Shown here: positions 22,992-31,537 of the stretch, one piece after another
Layout: every line of letters begins with the position of its first letter
Numbering within the stretch: position 1 is the first letter of the stretch
NCBI RefSeq assembly: GCF_028826105.1
Contig: NZ_JAQGPL010000001.1
Location: 85,001-149,000 of the forward strand
Direction of reading: 5' to 3'
DNA from: Paenibacillus humicola
Lineage (GTDB): Bacteria > Bacillota > Bacilli > Paenibacillales > Paenibacillaceae
Length of the DNA: 64,000 nt
Made by a program: the position numbers and the translations under genes
The notes under the pieces: generated by a model
The model's input: only the letters and a program-made list of their open reading frames with translations
The model's database searches: none
Told to the model about the DNA's origin: nothing

Positions 22992-23711
22992 TTGAGAATC
23001 AATAAATTCATTAGCGAGACCGGGTTTTGCTCCCGGCGGGAGGCGGACAAGCTGGTCGAAGCCGGCCGGGTGACGATTAACGGCAGCAGGGCGGAGCTGG
23101 GCAGCCAGGCCGAACCGGGCGACGATGTCCGGATCGACGGCAGGCGTATCGGCGAACACAGGGGCCATGTCTATATCGCGCTGAACAAGCCGGTCGGCAT
23201 CACGAGCACGACCGAGGCGCACGTCGCCGGCAATATCGTCGATTTCGTCGGCCATCCGGAACGGATATTTCCCATTGGCAGGCTGGACAAGGATTCGGAG
23301 GGGCTGATCCTGCTGACCAACGACGGGGATATCGTCAACCGGATTTTGCGGGCGGAGGGCCGGCACGAGAAGGAATATATCGTGACGGTGGACAAGCCGG
23401 TCACGCCGTTGTTCGTGAAGGCGATGAGCGAAGGCGTCCGCATTCTCGGCGGCATGACGCTGCCGTGCAGGGTGACGCGCGAAACGGAACGCGTATTCCG
23501 GATCGTGCTGACCGAGGGGAAGAACCGTCAAATTCGCCGGATGTGCCAGGCGCTGGGCTTCCGCGTCACGCGGCTGCGGCGTATTCGCATCATGAACATC
23601 CATCTCGGCGGCCTCAGTGTCGGGAAATGGCGAGATTTGACCGCTGCGGAGCTGGAGGAACTGTTCGCGCTGCTGGACGGCAGACAGGAGCAACCTTTTC
23701 CCGGGAAATAA
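22992..23711 (+). CDS. rluF: 23S rRNA pseudouridine synthase (RluF type)
   Basis: A 239-residue RsuA/RluB/RluF family enzyme that isomerises uridine in rRNA. It has an N-terminal S4 RNA-binding domain (MRINKFISETGFCSRREADK), the catalytic loop GRLDKDSEGLILLTNDG with the essential aspartate, and the C-terminal EGKNRQIRRMCQALGFRV. GRLDKDSEGL is typical of RluF/YjbC. The TTG start at 22992 follows GGGGGTGAAGG. Confidence 0.93.
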   Translation: MRINKFISETGFCSRREADKLVEAGRVTINGSRAELGSQAEPGDDVRIDGRRIGEHRGHVYIALNKPVGITSTTEAHVAGNIVDFVGHPERIFPIGRLDKDSEGLILLTNDGDIVNRILRAEGRHEKEYIVTVDKPVTPLFVKAMSEGVRILGGMTLPCRVTRETERVFRIVLTEGKNRQIRRMCQALGFRVTRLRRIRIMNIHLGGLSVGKWRDLTAAELEELFALLDGRQEQPFPGK

Positions 23712-23712
23712 T

Positions 23713-23770
23713 GAAAACCAACGCTTTCCGACAAGACTCGTTTCTTTCGGACAAGACGTTGGTTTTTTTG
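23713..23770 (+). terminator. Bidirectional terminator between rluF and motB
   Basis: AAAACCAACG pairs with CGTTGGTTTT with an inner TCCGACAAG / CGGA-type fold; T7 follows on the plus strand and TTTTC on the minus strand, where motB ends. Confidence 0.85.
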
Positions 23771-23790
23771 ATTGGCCTCGCGAGGGGCGC

Positions 23791-24609
23791 CTATGGCTTC
23801 GGCGTTGCCGGAACCTGCTTCGCGGCCAACGGATCGATATAATTGCGGATGATCGACACTTCGACCCGGCGGTTTTTGGACCGGCCTTCGGGCGTATCGT
23901 TCGAGGCGACAGGCCGGTATTCACCGTAGCCGATCGCGCTGAACCGTCTCGGATCGAGCTTTTTGTTGGCGAGCAGAATGTCCATGAACCGAATGGCGCG
24001 GGCGGAGCTCAAATCCCAGTTCGATTTGAATTCGGCCGTCGCGATCGGCTCGTTGTCGGTATGGCCGGACACGACGATTTCGTACCCGGGGTAATTGACG
24101 AGCATGCTGGCGATCGACTGTGCGAGCGATTTCGACTCGGGCTTGACCTCTGCGCTTCCCGAAGGAAACAGCGCATTGTCGCTGATCGTAATCGTAAGCT
24201 GGGACTGGTTGAGCTTCGTCTCAAGCTGCGTCGTCAGTCCGTTCGCCTTGATATACTGATCGATCTGCTTCTTCAGCTTCTCGAGGTCCTCCTGCTCTCT
24301 CTTCTTCAGTTCCTGAAGCGATGCGGCGTTCTGCCGGCTATCGTCAGGCGATTTCGGCCGCTCTCTCGTTTGCTTGTCGGGCTGCTCGCCGTTGTCGATG
24401 AGGGCCGAACTGTCCAGCACGCCGACGCCGTTCTCGAAGGCGACGCTGAAGGCCGCGCTGAGCTCCTGAAATTTTTTCACATCGAGCGAGCTCATTGCAT
24501 ACAACACGATAAAGAGCGCGAGCAGCAGCGTAAGCAGGTCGGCGTACGGGATAAGCCACGACTCGTCCATATGGTCGTCGTCATGGCCTTTTTTATACTT
24601 TTTGCTCAA
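23791..24609 (-). CDS. motB: Flagellar motor protein MotB
   Basis: MotB anchors the stator to peptidoglycan and carries the ion-binding aspartate. The 272-residue protein has an N-terminal SWLIPYADLLTLLLALFIVL segment with Asp24, a long charged linker rich in Glu and Lys (about 90-135), and a C-terminal OmpA-like domain (VVSGHTDNEPI, NWDLSSARAIRFMD, NRRVEVSII). The Asp context (PYADLLTLLLALFIVLYAMS) resembles proton-driven MotB. It overlaps motA by 17 bp. Confidence 0.96.
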   Translation of the reverse strand: MSKKYKKGHDDDHMDESWLIPYADLLTLLLALFIVLYAMSSLDVKKFQELSAAFSVAFENGVGVLDSSALIDNGEQPDKQTRERPKSPDDSRQNAASLQELKKREQEDLEKLKKQIDQYIKANGLTTQLETKLNQSQLTITISDNALFPSGSAEVKPESKSLAQSIASMLVNYPGYEIVVSGHTDNEPIATAEFKSNWDLSSARAIRFMDILLANKKLDPRRFSAIGYGEYRPVASNDTPEGRSKNRRVEVSIIRNYIDPLAAKQVPATPKP

Positions 24610-25393
24610 GGACCTCCGCTCCCTTCTCGCTCAATCTGCGCCGTTCGGCCGGGGTCAGGAAGACGGAAAGCTTCTGGTTGATGGCGATCGTGGAGACGCC
24701 GGACTGGATGGACAGCAGCCCTTCGACCATCATGAGGCGGAGATCGATTTCGCGCTTGGACAACCGCTTCAGCTTGTTGGCGATCGGGTGCCAGAGCACA
24801 TAACCGGTGAAAATACCGAGCAGCGTAGCGATGAACGCGCCGGCAATCGCATGCGCCAGCTTATCGGAGTCGGTCATATCCGACAGCGCCGCGATCAGGC
24901 CGATGACCGCCCCGAGCACGCCGAGCGTCGGCGCGTAAGTGCCCGCCTGCGTGAAAATAAGCGCGCCGGTGCGGTGGCGCTCCTCTGTGGCGGCAATATC
25001 CTCCAGCAGCACATCGCGGACGAAATCGTGGTCGTTGCCGTCGATAATCATCCGCATGCCTCCCCGAAGGAACGGATCCTCGATCTCGTCGACCTTCGTT
25101 TCCAGCGCCAGCAGCCCTTCGCGGCGGGTAATCGTCGCCCAATCCATGAATAAGGCGATCAGCTCCTCGCGCCGGATCAGCTTTTGCGGCACGAAAATCA
25201 TTTTCACAAGTTGGGGGAATTTCGCGATTTCCGATGTCGGGAAGCCGATAAACAAGGAGGCCGCGGTGCCGACGAGAATGATCACGTAGGCGGCGGGCGT
25301 GAGCAGACTGGCCAGAGGCGCTCCCTTCAGCACCATGCCGAGCATAACGGCGACAAGGCCGAGAGCGAGTCCGATAATCGTTGATTTTTCCAT
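24593..25393 (-). CDS. motA: Flagellar motor protein MotA
   Basis: MotA forms the ion channel and torque generator with MotB. It has 266 residues with four membrane helices, two near the N-terminus (IIGLALGLVAVMLGMVLKG) and two at about 145-200 (AGTYAPTLGVLGAVIGLIAAL). The cytoplasmic loop carries the charged residues that contact FliG (RREGLLALETKVDEIEDPF). No sigma-D promoter (TAAA-N15-GCCGATAT) could be found upstream in 25394-25560. Confidence 0.96.
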   Translation of the reverse strand: MEKSTIIGLALGLVAVMLGMVLKGAPLASLLTPAAYVIILVGTAASLFIGFPTSEIAKFPQLVKMIFVPQKLIRREELIALFMDWATITRREGLLALETKVDEIEDPFLRGGMRMIIDGNDHDFVRDVLLEDIAATEERHRTGALIFTQAGTYAPTLGVLGAVIGLIAALSDMTDSDKLAHAIAGAFIATLLGIFTGYVLWHPIANKLKRLSKREIDLRLMMVEGLLSIQSGVSTIAINQKLSVFLTPAERRRLSEKGAEVLEQKV

Positions 25394-25660
25394 GAAACAC
25401 CTCGTCCAATAAGTGATGAAAGGAAAATGAGACGGACAAGGCCGACCATTCCCAAACCGAGGAGACTGCCGCGGGCGGACCGGAGCGTCCCGAAGGCGGC
25501 AGCCGTGCCGGCAGCCGGGGCAGTTCCAACCTTTAAAAGGGTTATCGTCAAAAAAGGTGGCGCAAATTAGAGCAAAAGCGGCGGAAGCGACGTTAATTTT
25601 TGGCTCAATTCGTGTAGAATATGAGTAAGACCTTTAAATTCGCTCCGAAAGGCGGAATCG

Positions 25661-25957
25661 ATGATGGGCGTGAAGCATGCCAGGGAGTATAAAGATATTT
25701 TGAACGATCTGACCGAAGCGATCCTAGCGATCGGGGACGGGTATACGTTTTTTGAAATGGCTCCGGAGGAATGGGGATCGCTGGATTCGGCGCAGCGGCG
25801 TGAGGTTATGGAGGCGCTGGCCGACGACGTGTTCTACGGGCTTGGGCAGCAGCCGGTCATTCCGGTTGGCGGCGGAACGGTCGCATACCGGCCGAAGCAT
25901 CACTTTATCGAGGTTGCGGTAGACGAAACCGAAAGCCGGATCGTCCGATTGATCTGA
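25661..25957 (+). CDS. Hypothetical protein, 98 residues
   Basis: A small soluble protein with an N-terminal helical half (YKDILNDLTEAILAIGDGYTFFEMAPEEW region) and a C-terminal beta-type half (GGGTVAYRPKHHFIEVAVDE). I do not recognise the family. The ATG at 25661 follows AAAGGCGGA. A good terminator ends the unit, so it is monocistronic. Confidence 0.75.
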   Translation: MMGVKHAREYKDILNDLTEAILAIGDGYTFFEMAPEEWGSLDSAQRREVMEALADDVFYGLGQQPVIPVGGGTVAYRPKHHFIEVAVDETESRIVRLI

Positions 25958-25978
25958 ACGGTAAAGGCGATTGAAAGA

Positions 25979-26019
25979 CTTGCTGCTCTGCCGAAGGGCC
26001 GTCACAGCAAGATTTTTTC
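25979..26019 (+). terminator. Terminator after the 98-residue gene
   Basis: CTTGCTG / CAGCAAG stem followed by ATTTTTTC. Confidence 0.75.
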
Positions 26020-26020
26020 A

Positions 26021-26088
26021 ACTCTCTGCTATCGATCTAAGGGAAGAAACTTGTTCCGACGTCACAAGACGGCGCCGGCCGTTTCTTC
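26021..26088 (+). repeat. Hairpin element B (copy of the one near 20532)
   Basis: TGCTATCGATCTAAGGGAAG leads into a stem GAAGAAAC / GTTTCTTC with a 30-nt loop containing GGCGCCGGCC. Its 5' segment and stem match the element before glpD. It ends 22 bp before the pterin dehydratase start. Confidence 0.5.
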
Positions 26089-26110
26089 ATGGGGAAGGCG
26101 GGTTTTGAAA

Positions 26111-26422
26111 ATGGGCGGCAAAATCGAAAAACTGACGCAGGAGGCGGCGGACGAGGCGATTGCGGGGCTTGAAGGGTGGGTGCGCGAGGACGTCAAATGG
26201 ATCCGCGGCAGCTACCGGTTCGCTTCGTTCCCGGACGCGGTCGCCTACGTCGGCCGGATCGCCGATATTGCCGAGGAGATGAACCATCATCCGTTCATCG
26301 GCATCGACTATAAAAAGGTGACGCTGCGCCTGACGACCTGGAGCGCCGGCGGAATTACGGAGCTGGATATCCGGGCGGCCCGGCGATATAACGAAGCGTA
26401 CGGCGCGTTTCGCGGCGAATAA
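26111..26422 (+). CDS. 4a-hydroxytetrahydrobiopterin dehydratase (pterin-4a-carbinolamine dehydratase)
   Basis: A 103-residue PCD/DCoH family enzyme. The catalytic motif MNHHPFIGIDYKKVTLRLTTW (histidine pair plus downstream beta strand) is clear, and the N-terminus KLTQEAADEAIAGLEGW is typical. The ATG at 26111 follows GGGGAAGGCGG; the longer frame from 26051 runs through the hairpin element and is rejected. No aromatic amino acid hydroxylase is nearby. Confidence 0.92.
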   Translation: MGGKIEKLTQEAADEAIAGLEGWVREDVKWIRGSYRFASFPDAVAYVGRIADIAEEMNHHPFIGIDYKKVTLRLTTWSAGGITELDIRAARRYNEAYGAFRGE

Positions 26423-26610
26423 AGCGGCTTGACTGCGCGCTGCCGCAGCACGGGCGGAAGGCTGCGTCCGGCCGGAGCGGCCCGCTCCCGCAGGAACGGG
26501 CAATTCGCCGAAGGCTCCCCTTTACAACGGGCGGACCCCTCTTTTACAATAAAGCATATCGCGTGGAATGTCAGTTTATCTAACACAAAATTAACACTAG
26601 GGGCGCGGCG

Positions 26611-27882
26611 ATGAAGGGACAAGCAGCTGCAGCGAAACAGCCGCACAAAATACCGGCAGGCCGGACCATGCCTTATTTTCAGCCGATCGTAGCGCTCGAT
26701 TCGCGGCAAGTGATGGGCTACGAGGCGCTGGGCCGCTTGGCGACAAGCGAGGGCGTGCGCAGTCTCGGTCCTTTTTTCGAAGACAGGACGGTTTCGATGG
26801 CGGACCATATCCGGGTTGACCGCAGGCTGCGCGAACAGGCGCTGAAGACGTTCGCCGGAGGCAAAGGGACGGCACTGGCGCCGGCGCCGGACGGCACCAA
26901 GCTGTTTCTCAATTTGAAGCCGTCGTGGATCTTCGAGACGTATGCCAGAACCGGCGATCTGCCGACGCTGCGGCTGATGGACAAGCATGGCGTCGATCCC
27001 GGGCGGGTCGTGATCGAAATAACCGAGGAAGCGTTCACGGAGCCGATGGAGCAGCTGCGGCCGGTCGTGGACGTGTATCGCCGGGCAGGCTGCCTGATCG
27101 CGATCGACGATGTGGGCAGCGGATTCAGCAATTTGGACCGGATTGCCCGTCTTCAGCCGCATGTGCTGAAAATCGACATTCATATGCTTCGCGAGAGCGG
27201 GAAGCACACCGGCTATTACGGGGTGCTTCGGTCGTTCTCGACTTTGGCCGACCAAATCGGCGCGTCGCTTCTCGTCGAAGGGGTCGAGACGGAGCTCGAG
27301 CTTCAGCGGGCGATCGAGATCGGCGCCAGATATGCGCAGGGGTTCTTGTTCGCGCCGGCCGAGCCGGTGTTTCATCCGCCGCTCGGCTTCTCATCGCTGA
27401 TCGGGCGGGGACTCGAGCTGCGGCGCCTGCGGATGCTGGAAGCCGGGCGGCATTGGCGCGCGAAGGCTTGCAGGCTGCGCACGGCTGTCGACAGGGCGCG
27501 GCGGGAAGGAGAGGCCGCTTCCGGAGGAGCGGTTGAGGATGCATTCATCGAGCAGCTGCTGCCGGATCTGGACGACAGCTGTATTCGCGTCTATTTGTGC
27601 GGCGAGGACGGCATCCAGCTGTCCGCTAACTACCGCCGGGAAGCGGGGGATGTGTGGTCCCGCGAGACGTCGTACAGGGGATTTAATTGGAGCTGGCGGC
27701 CGTATTTCATTCCGGCTTTCGTCCGTCTCGAAGCCGGCCCCGGGGCGATCGTATCGTCGGACTACACTGACCTCGATTCAACGAGACGCATACGAACCGT
27801 CTGCATCCCCGTGCCGGGATATGGTTTGCTGTTTGCCGATATGACGGAGGCGAGGGAGACGGAGGAGGAAACGGGAGCTTAG
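26611..27882 (+). CDS. EAL-domain c-di-GMP phosphodiesterase, YkuI-like
   Basis: A 423-residue cytoplasmic protein. The EAL domain (about residues 20-265) keeps the catalytic set: EALGR, the asparagine in LFLNLKPSW, EITEEAF, IDDVGSGFSN, LKIDIHM and EGVETE. The C-terminal third (from about 305, DLDDSCIRVYLCGEDGIQLS) resembles the YkuI C-terminal PAS-like domain. The residues suggest it can bind, and probably cleave, c-di-GMP, although B. subtilis YkuI itself is reported to have weak or no activity. The start has only a weak ribosome binding site (GGGGCGCGGCG). Confidence 0.93.
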   Translation: MKGQAAAAKQPHKIPAGRTMPYFQPIVALDSRQVMGYEALGRLATSEGVRSLGPFFEDRTVSMADHIRVDRRLREQALKTFAGGKGTALAPAPDGTKLFLNLKPSWIFETYARTGDLPTLRLMDKHGVDPGRVVIEITEEAFTEPMEQLRPVVDVYRRAGCLIAIDDVGSGFSNLDRIARLQPHVLKIDIHMLRESGKHTGYYGVLRSFSTLADQIGASLLVEGVETELELQRAIEIGARYAQGFLFAPAEPVFHPPLGFSSLIGRGLELRRLRMLEAGRHWRAKACRLRTAVDRARREGEAASGGAVEDAFIEQLLPDLDDSCIRVYLCGEDGIQLSANYRREAGDVWSRETSYRGFNWSWRPYFIPAFVRLEAGPGAIVSSDYTDLDSTRRIRTVCIPVPGYGLLFADMTEARETEEETGA

Positions 27883-28029
27883 GGGATGCATTTCGTGAAG
27901 CCGTTGGAGCAAGCCAGCCCTAAGACCGGCGGCCGCATGGGAAGAGCCCGCTGCGCTCGAGGCGCGGAACGGGCTCTCGTTGACCGGCAGGAAATGAACA
28001 ATTCGTCTTCCTTCCCGAACGATCGGTAC

Positions 28030-28077
28030 AAAGAAACGTGCTCCACCTCCAAAGAGCGGCGCCAAACGTTTCTTTTT
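28030..28077 (+). terminator. Terminator after the EAL gene
   Basis: AAAGAAACG pairs with CGTTTCTTT across a 28-nt loop and ends in T5. Confidence 0.65.
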
Positions 28078-28155
28078 GCGCGGACCGAAAAAGTTTATCG
28101 ATATAAAAGGGGCAAGGCTCCGGCTTTCGCGGCTGCAGCCGCTTTTTCTTGGGCG

Positions 28156-28359
28156 TCAGTCCTCCGCGGACACTTTGCCGAAGAACGACAGCGAATACAG
28201 CGCGGCAATGCCGAAGATGATGTAGACGATTTTCGAGCCGACCTCGGCGGCGCCGCCGAACAGCTCCGCGATGGCGTCGTACTCGAAGACGCCCACCAGC
28301 AGCCAGTTAATCCCTCCCAGAATCAGCACGATTAACGCAATGACGTTCAGTACTTTCAT
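28156..28359 (-). CDS. DUF378-family small membrane protein
   Basis: A 67-residue protein with two hydrophobic helices (LNVIALIVLILGGINWLLVG and IVYIIFGIAALYSLSFF). The GGINWLLVG motif marks DUF378, a family of unknown function. The ATG at 28359 follows GAGGAGGCG. The upstream DNA is a tandem hairpin array (28377-28596) that may lie in its 5' leader. Confidence 0.88.
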   Translation of the reverse strand: MKVLNVIALIVLILGGINWLLVGVFEYDAIAELFGGAAEVGSKIVYIIFGIAALYSLSFFGKVSAED

Positions 28360-28376
28360 GAATCCCGCCTCCTCAA

Positions 28377-28596
28377 GTTTTTCGAAAGAAAAACAGCTAC
28401 GAAAGCACAAGCTAACAGGTTTTTCGAAGAAAAACGGCGTCGAAAGCACAAGCTAACAGGTTTTTCGAAAGAAAAACAGCTACTAAAGCACAAGCTAACA
28501 AGTTTTTCGAAAGAAAAACAGCTGCGAAAGCATAGGCCGACAAGTTTTTCTCACGGCGTCGAAAGCATAGACGAAAGTCGTTTTTGGAAGAAAAAC
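28377..28596. repeat. Tandem array of hairpin repeats, about 42 bp each
   Basis: Units start at 28377, 28419, 28460, 28502, 28544 and 28580. Each opens with a self-complementary element of the form GTTTTTC-GAAA-GAAAAAC (a 7-bp stem with a GAAA, GAA or GGAA loop) and continues with a conserved tail such as CGAAAGCACAAGCTAACA. Units 1-4 are intact; unit 5 has lost the second stem half and unit 6 keeps only the hairpin. The tails are alike, so this is not a CRISPR array. Confidence 0.85.
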
Positions 28597-28680
28597 GGCA
28601 TCGTCGATACTACTCATATGCAGGGGCGGGAAACAATAGTACCTTTTTCAATCGCCGGTGGTTTGCGGTATGTCCTTCCG

Positions 28681-29181
28681 TTACGGCAGATAGGTCATCG
28701 CATGCACTTCCGCCGGCCCGTTCGGCGTCGAACGCACGTAAGTGTCGGTAATGACGAACCCGGCTTTGGCGTAAGCGCGAATCGCCCGCTCGTTCCAGAC
28801 GTGCACCTCGAGATCGATTTCGTCGTTCGGCGCGCGGCGCAAGGCCTCGCGAACCAAAGCCGAGACCATATGCGGGCCGATGCCGCGGCCGCACAGACCG
28901 GGGCGGATGCCGAGGCCGATGCGCGTGACCCCGAGCAGCGGAAAAAATTGCCCAAAGCCGATAAAAGTGCCGTTCCGGTCGAGCACAGCGGCGTACTGTC
29001 GTTCGCGGATGGCCGGATCGCCGAATTCAAGACCGAGCTGCTGCATCACTTCCCACGAGCTCCAATGATAGAAATCGTACGGCGGCTCGTAGCGCCATCC
29101 GCATAATTCCTCGGCCAACTGCGTCGAAAGCGGCACAACGGAGAAGGAAGTGCAGGACCGGTCGTCGTCTGGTAGAGACAT
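28681..29181 (-). CDS. GNAT-family N-acetyltransferase
   Basis: A 166-residue protein with the GNAT core: LGIRPGLCGRGIGPHMVSAL is the acetyl-CoA motif A, followed by LEVHVWNERAIRAYAKAGF. The ATG at 29181 follows AAGGAGGCC. The EEPY-like N-terminal part (CGWRYEPPYDFYHW) is shared by a subgroup of uncharacterised acetyltransferases. The substrate is not known. Confidence 0.9.
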   Translation of the reverse strand: MSLPDDDRSCTSFSVVPLSTQLAEELCGWRYEPPYDFYHWSSWEVMQQLGLEFGDPAIRERQYAAVLDRNGTFIGFGQFFPLLGVTRIGLGIRPGLCGRGIGPHMVSALVREALRRAPNDEIDLEVHVWNERAIRAYAKAGFVITDTYVRSTPNGPAEVHAMTYLP

Positions 29182-29348
29182 GTTGGGCGGAGGCCTCCTT
29201 GATGGGCGTGCGTTCAGGCACGGCTTCATGAGCAACATTATAACAAATCCCGAATCGTCATGGTAAAATAGAACCAGGCTTGTTCAAAATAACGCATTCC
29301 GCTTGCCGAAGCGGGTGCAAATCCCTGCAAAGAGAGAAGGCTGCCCTT

Positions 29349-30206
29349 ATGAATGGAATCGTATCGCCGCCATGGCTGCATGAGCGTCTGCAAAACGCCT
29401 CCAACCCGGTTCGTGTCGCGGATTGCCGGTTTCTGCTTCAGGATGCCGCCGCCGGGGAGCGCGCCTACCATACCGCGCATATTCCCGGCGCGGTGTATAT
29501 GGATTTGGAGCGGGATCTGTCCGCTCCGATCCGCGAAGACCGCCGCGGCGGCCGGCATCCGCTGCCGGAGCCGGCTGCGCTGGCCGCCGCGCTCGAGCGT
29601 GCCGGCATTACGCGCGGCACGCACGTCGTCGCCTACGACGACCAGGGCGGCGCGATGGCCGCGCGCCTCGTCTGGCTGCTCCGCTGGCTGGGCCATCCGG
29701 GCGGCGCCTCCATCCTGGACGGCGGCTTTGCCGGGTGGCAGGCCGCCGGGTACCCCGTCACCGCCGAAGCGCCGCAAATCGCCCCGGCGGACGAGCCGTA
29801 TACGCCGGACGTGCAGCCGCAGCTGGCCGTCACGGCGGAGGACGTGCGCGAGCGGATCGGCCGGCCGGGCGTCGTCCTGATCGACTCCCGGGAAGCGCCG
29901 CGCTACCGCGGGGAGACGGAGCCGATCGATCCGGCCGCAGGCCACATTCCCGGCGCGATCAACCGCTTCTGGAAGGACGCCCTTGCGGCGGACGGGACCT
30001 GGCTGCCGGACGAAGCGCAGCGCGAGCGCTTCGCGCACCTGTCGCCGGACGACGAAATCATCGTCTACTGCGGCTCGGGCGTCACCGCCTGCCCGAACGT
30101 GTTCGCGCTCGAAGCGATCGGCTTCCGCAACGTGAAGCTGTATGCGGGAAGCTGGAGCGACTGGGTGTCGAACAAGGAGAATCCGATCGCGACGGGAGAA
30201 GAATAA
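29349..30206 (+). CDS. Thiosulfate / 3-mercaptopyruvate sulfurtransferase (double rhodanese)
   Basis: A 285-residue protein of two rhodanese domains. The first (to about 135) contains RTAHIPGAVYMDLERDL-like residues and VAYDDQGG, and is inactive. The second carries the active cysteine in IVYCGSGVTACPN. The CGSGVTA loop is closer to the mercaptopyruvate sulfurtransferase form than to classical rhodanese CRxGxR/K. The ATG at 29349 follows GAGAGAAGG. Confidence 0.92.
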   Translation: MNGIVSPPWLHERLQNASNPVRVADCRFLLQDAAAGERAYHTAHIPGAVYMDLERDLSAPIREDRRGGRHPLPEPAALAAALERAGITRGTHVVAYDDQGGAMAARLVWLLRWLGHPGGASILDGGFAGWQAAGYPVTAEAPQIAPADEPYTPDVQPQLAVTAEDVRERIGRPGVVLIDSREAPRYRGETEPIDPAAGHIPGAINRFWKDALAADGTWLPDEAQRERFAHLSPDDEIIVYCGSGVTACPNVFALEAIGFRNVKLYAGSWSDWVSNKENPIATGEE

Positions 30207-30262
30207 GGGCTGAAGAGGTTTCGTCAGACGGTACAATCGCATCGGGCAGCCAAGCCTAAACG

Positions 30263-30303
30263 CAAAAAAATCTCCGGGGGCTCGCGCCTTCCGGAGATTT
30301 TTC
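30263..30303 (+). terminator. Bidirectional terminator between sulfurtransferase and HAD genes
   Basis: AAATCTCCGG pairs with CCGGAGATTT, with T5 on the plus strand and a matching A7 upstream that serves the minus strand. Confidence 0.88.
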
Positions 30304-30348
30304 ATTTACGACAACAAACGATCCACATTCCTAATCAGGACATCTCTC

Positions 30349-31077
30349 TTAGGACACAGCGGTTTCATCCAATAAAGGCAAAATGTCGCTCAACGTCGAA
30401 ACCGTTCGATACGGAAGCTCCGGAGACGGATGGCCGAGCCTTTTGGGATTGATCCAGATCCCCTTGATGCCCAGCTTTTGAGGCGCGGCGATTTCCCATT
30501 CGTAATTGTCCCCGACCATCCATGTCTCATCGGCCGCGGCACCCAGACGGTCCAACGCATGCAGATAAATCCTTTCATCAGGCTTGCCGGCACCGAATTC
30601 CTCTTCGATCAGAATGCAGTCGAAAAAGGGTGCCAGCCCGAAGCGTTCGATCTTGTTCCGCTGCGGAAGCTTGGCGCCATTGGTCAGGAGCGCAAGCCGG
30701 AAGCCCTTATCGCGCAATTGCCGCAGCGTTTCGACGGCGCCGGGATACGGCTGGATTTCATGGTCGCGTTCGACTCCGTAATCGACGGCGATCCGCCGGG
30801 ACGCGGCGGGCTCGTGAATGCTTGCGAGCCGAAGGGCGCTCGCAACGATCTCGGTACGGGCTTTGTCCAGGTCCAGCCGTCCCGTGCGGTGCCGTTCCGG
30901 ATCGCTCCAATACCATTTGGCATGCCGCTTAATTTCGGTAATCAGCTCGCCGATACGTGCATCGTCCAGGCGCAGATGCCTGCTGCATACACGCTTCCAA
31001 CAAAGGTCCAGATCGATTCCGTGATCGTAGGAAATAATCGTATCGTCCATGTCGAGCAGAATCGCTTTCGGGCGCAT
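30349..31077 (-). CDS. HAD-family hydrolase
   Basis: A 242-residue haloacid-dehalogenase-type phosphatase. Motif I is LLDMDDTI near residue 8, motif II is ALLTNGAK, and the motif III/IV region is AGKPDERIYLHALDR ... MVGDNYEWEI. It is similar to YjjG/YsaA-like nucleotidases. The ATG at 31077 follows GGGGAGTG; a longer frame is rejected. Divergent from trpS, with the T-box leader starting about 130 bp away. Confidence 0.92.
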   Translation of the reverse strand: MRPKAILLDMDDTIISYDHGIDLDLCWKRVCSRHLRLDDARIGELITEIKRHAKWYWSDPERHRTGRLDLDKARTEIVASALRLASIHEPAASRRIAVDYGVERDHEIQPYPGAVETLRQLRDKGFRLALLTNGAKLPQRNKIERFGLAPFFDCILIEEEFGAGKPDERIYLHALDRLGAAADETWMVGDNYEWEIAAPQKLGIKGIWINPKRLGHPSPELPYRTVSTLSDILPLLDETAVS

Positions 31078-31204
31078 CGTTTCACTCCCCGTGGAAATGC
31101 CTTTTGGACTCATTATAAGCCCGTTTCCCCGGCCGAACCAGCGGCAATTATGTTCCTTTGCCGATTGACCCGCCGAATCGTTTGATGTAAGATGCTTCAT
31201 ATAT

Positions 31205-31516
31205 CCGAACGACGCAGATAAAGGGTAAGTAGGCATGCGCGAAGGACGTGCAGAGAGCCGGTGGTTGCTGCGAACCGGTGTCCGGCGTCATGCCGAATGG
31301 CCTTTGGAGTCGCTTTTCCGAACCGCCCAGTTGGGTCAGTAGGGAAAGCCGGGAGTCCCGCCGTTATCAAGGGAGCGGTATCGAGATCTGCGCGTTTGGC
31401 TGTCTCCGTACCGTCAAGAGATGACCGAACCCGGCACAGGCTGCTCAAGGGAACGGTCAATTAAGGTGGCACCGCGATCGCAAAGCTTCGTCCTTATTCG
31501 GACGGGGCTTTTTTGC
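31205..31516 (+). promoter_or_regulatory. Tryptophan T-box riboswitch upstream of trpS
   Basis: Stem I shows AGTA (31228-31231), then GGCATG (31232-31237) pairing with CATGCC (31289-31294), followed by GAATGG whose TGG (31298-31300) is the Trp specifier codon. The T-box AAGGTGGCACCGCG is at 31463-31476; its UGGC complements the GCCA end expected of tRNA-Trp. The terminator AAGCTTCGTCC / GGACGGGGCTT with T6 is at 31483-31515. Uncharged tRNA-Trp should favour read-through. Confidence 0.95.
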
Positions 31517-31537
31517 ATGTTAAAGGGGGTGATGGCC

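Noticed and set aside
28377..28596. CRISPR-like array of palindromic repeats
   Set aside because: The segments between hairpins are as similar as the hairpins themselves, and no cas genes are present.
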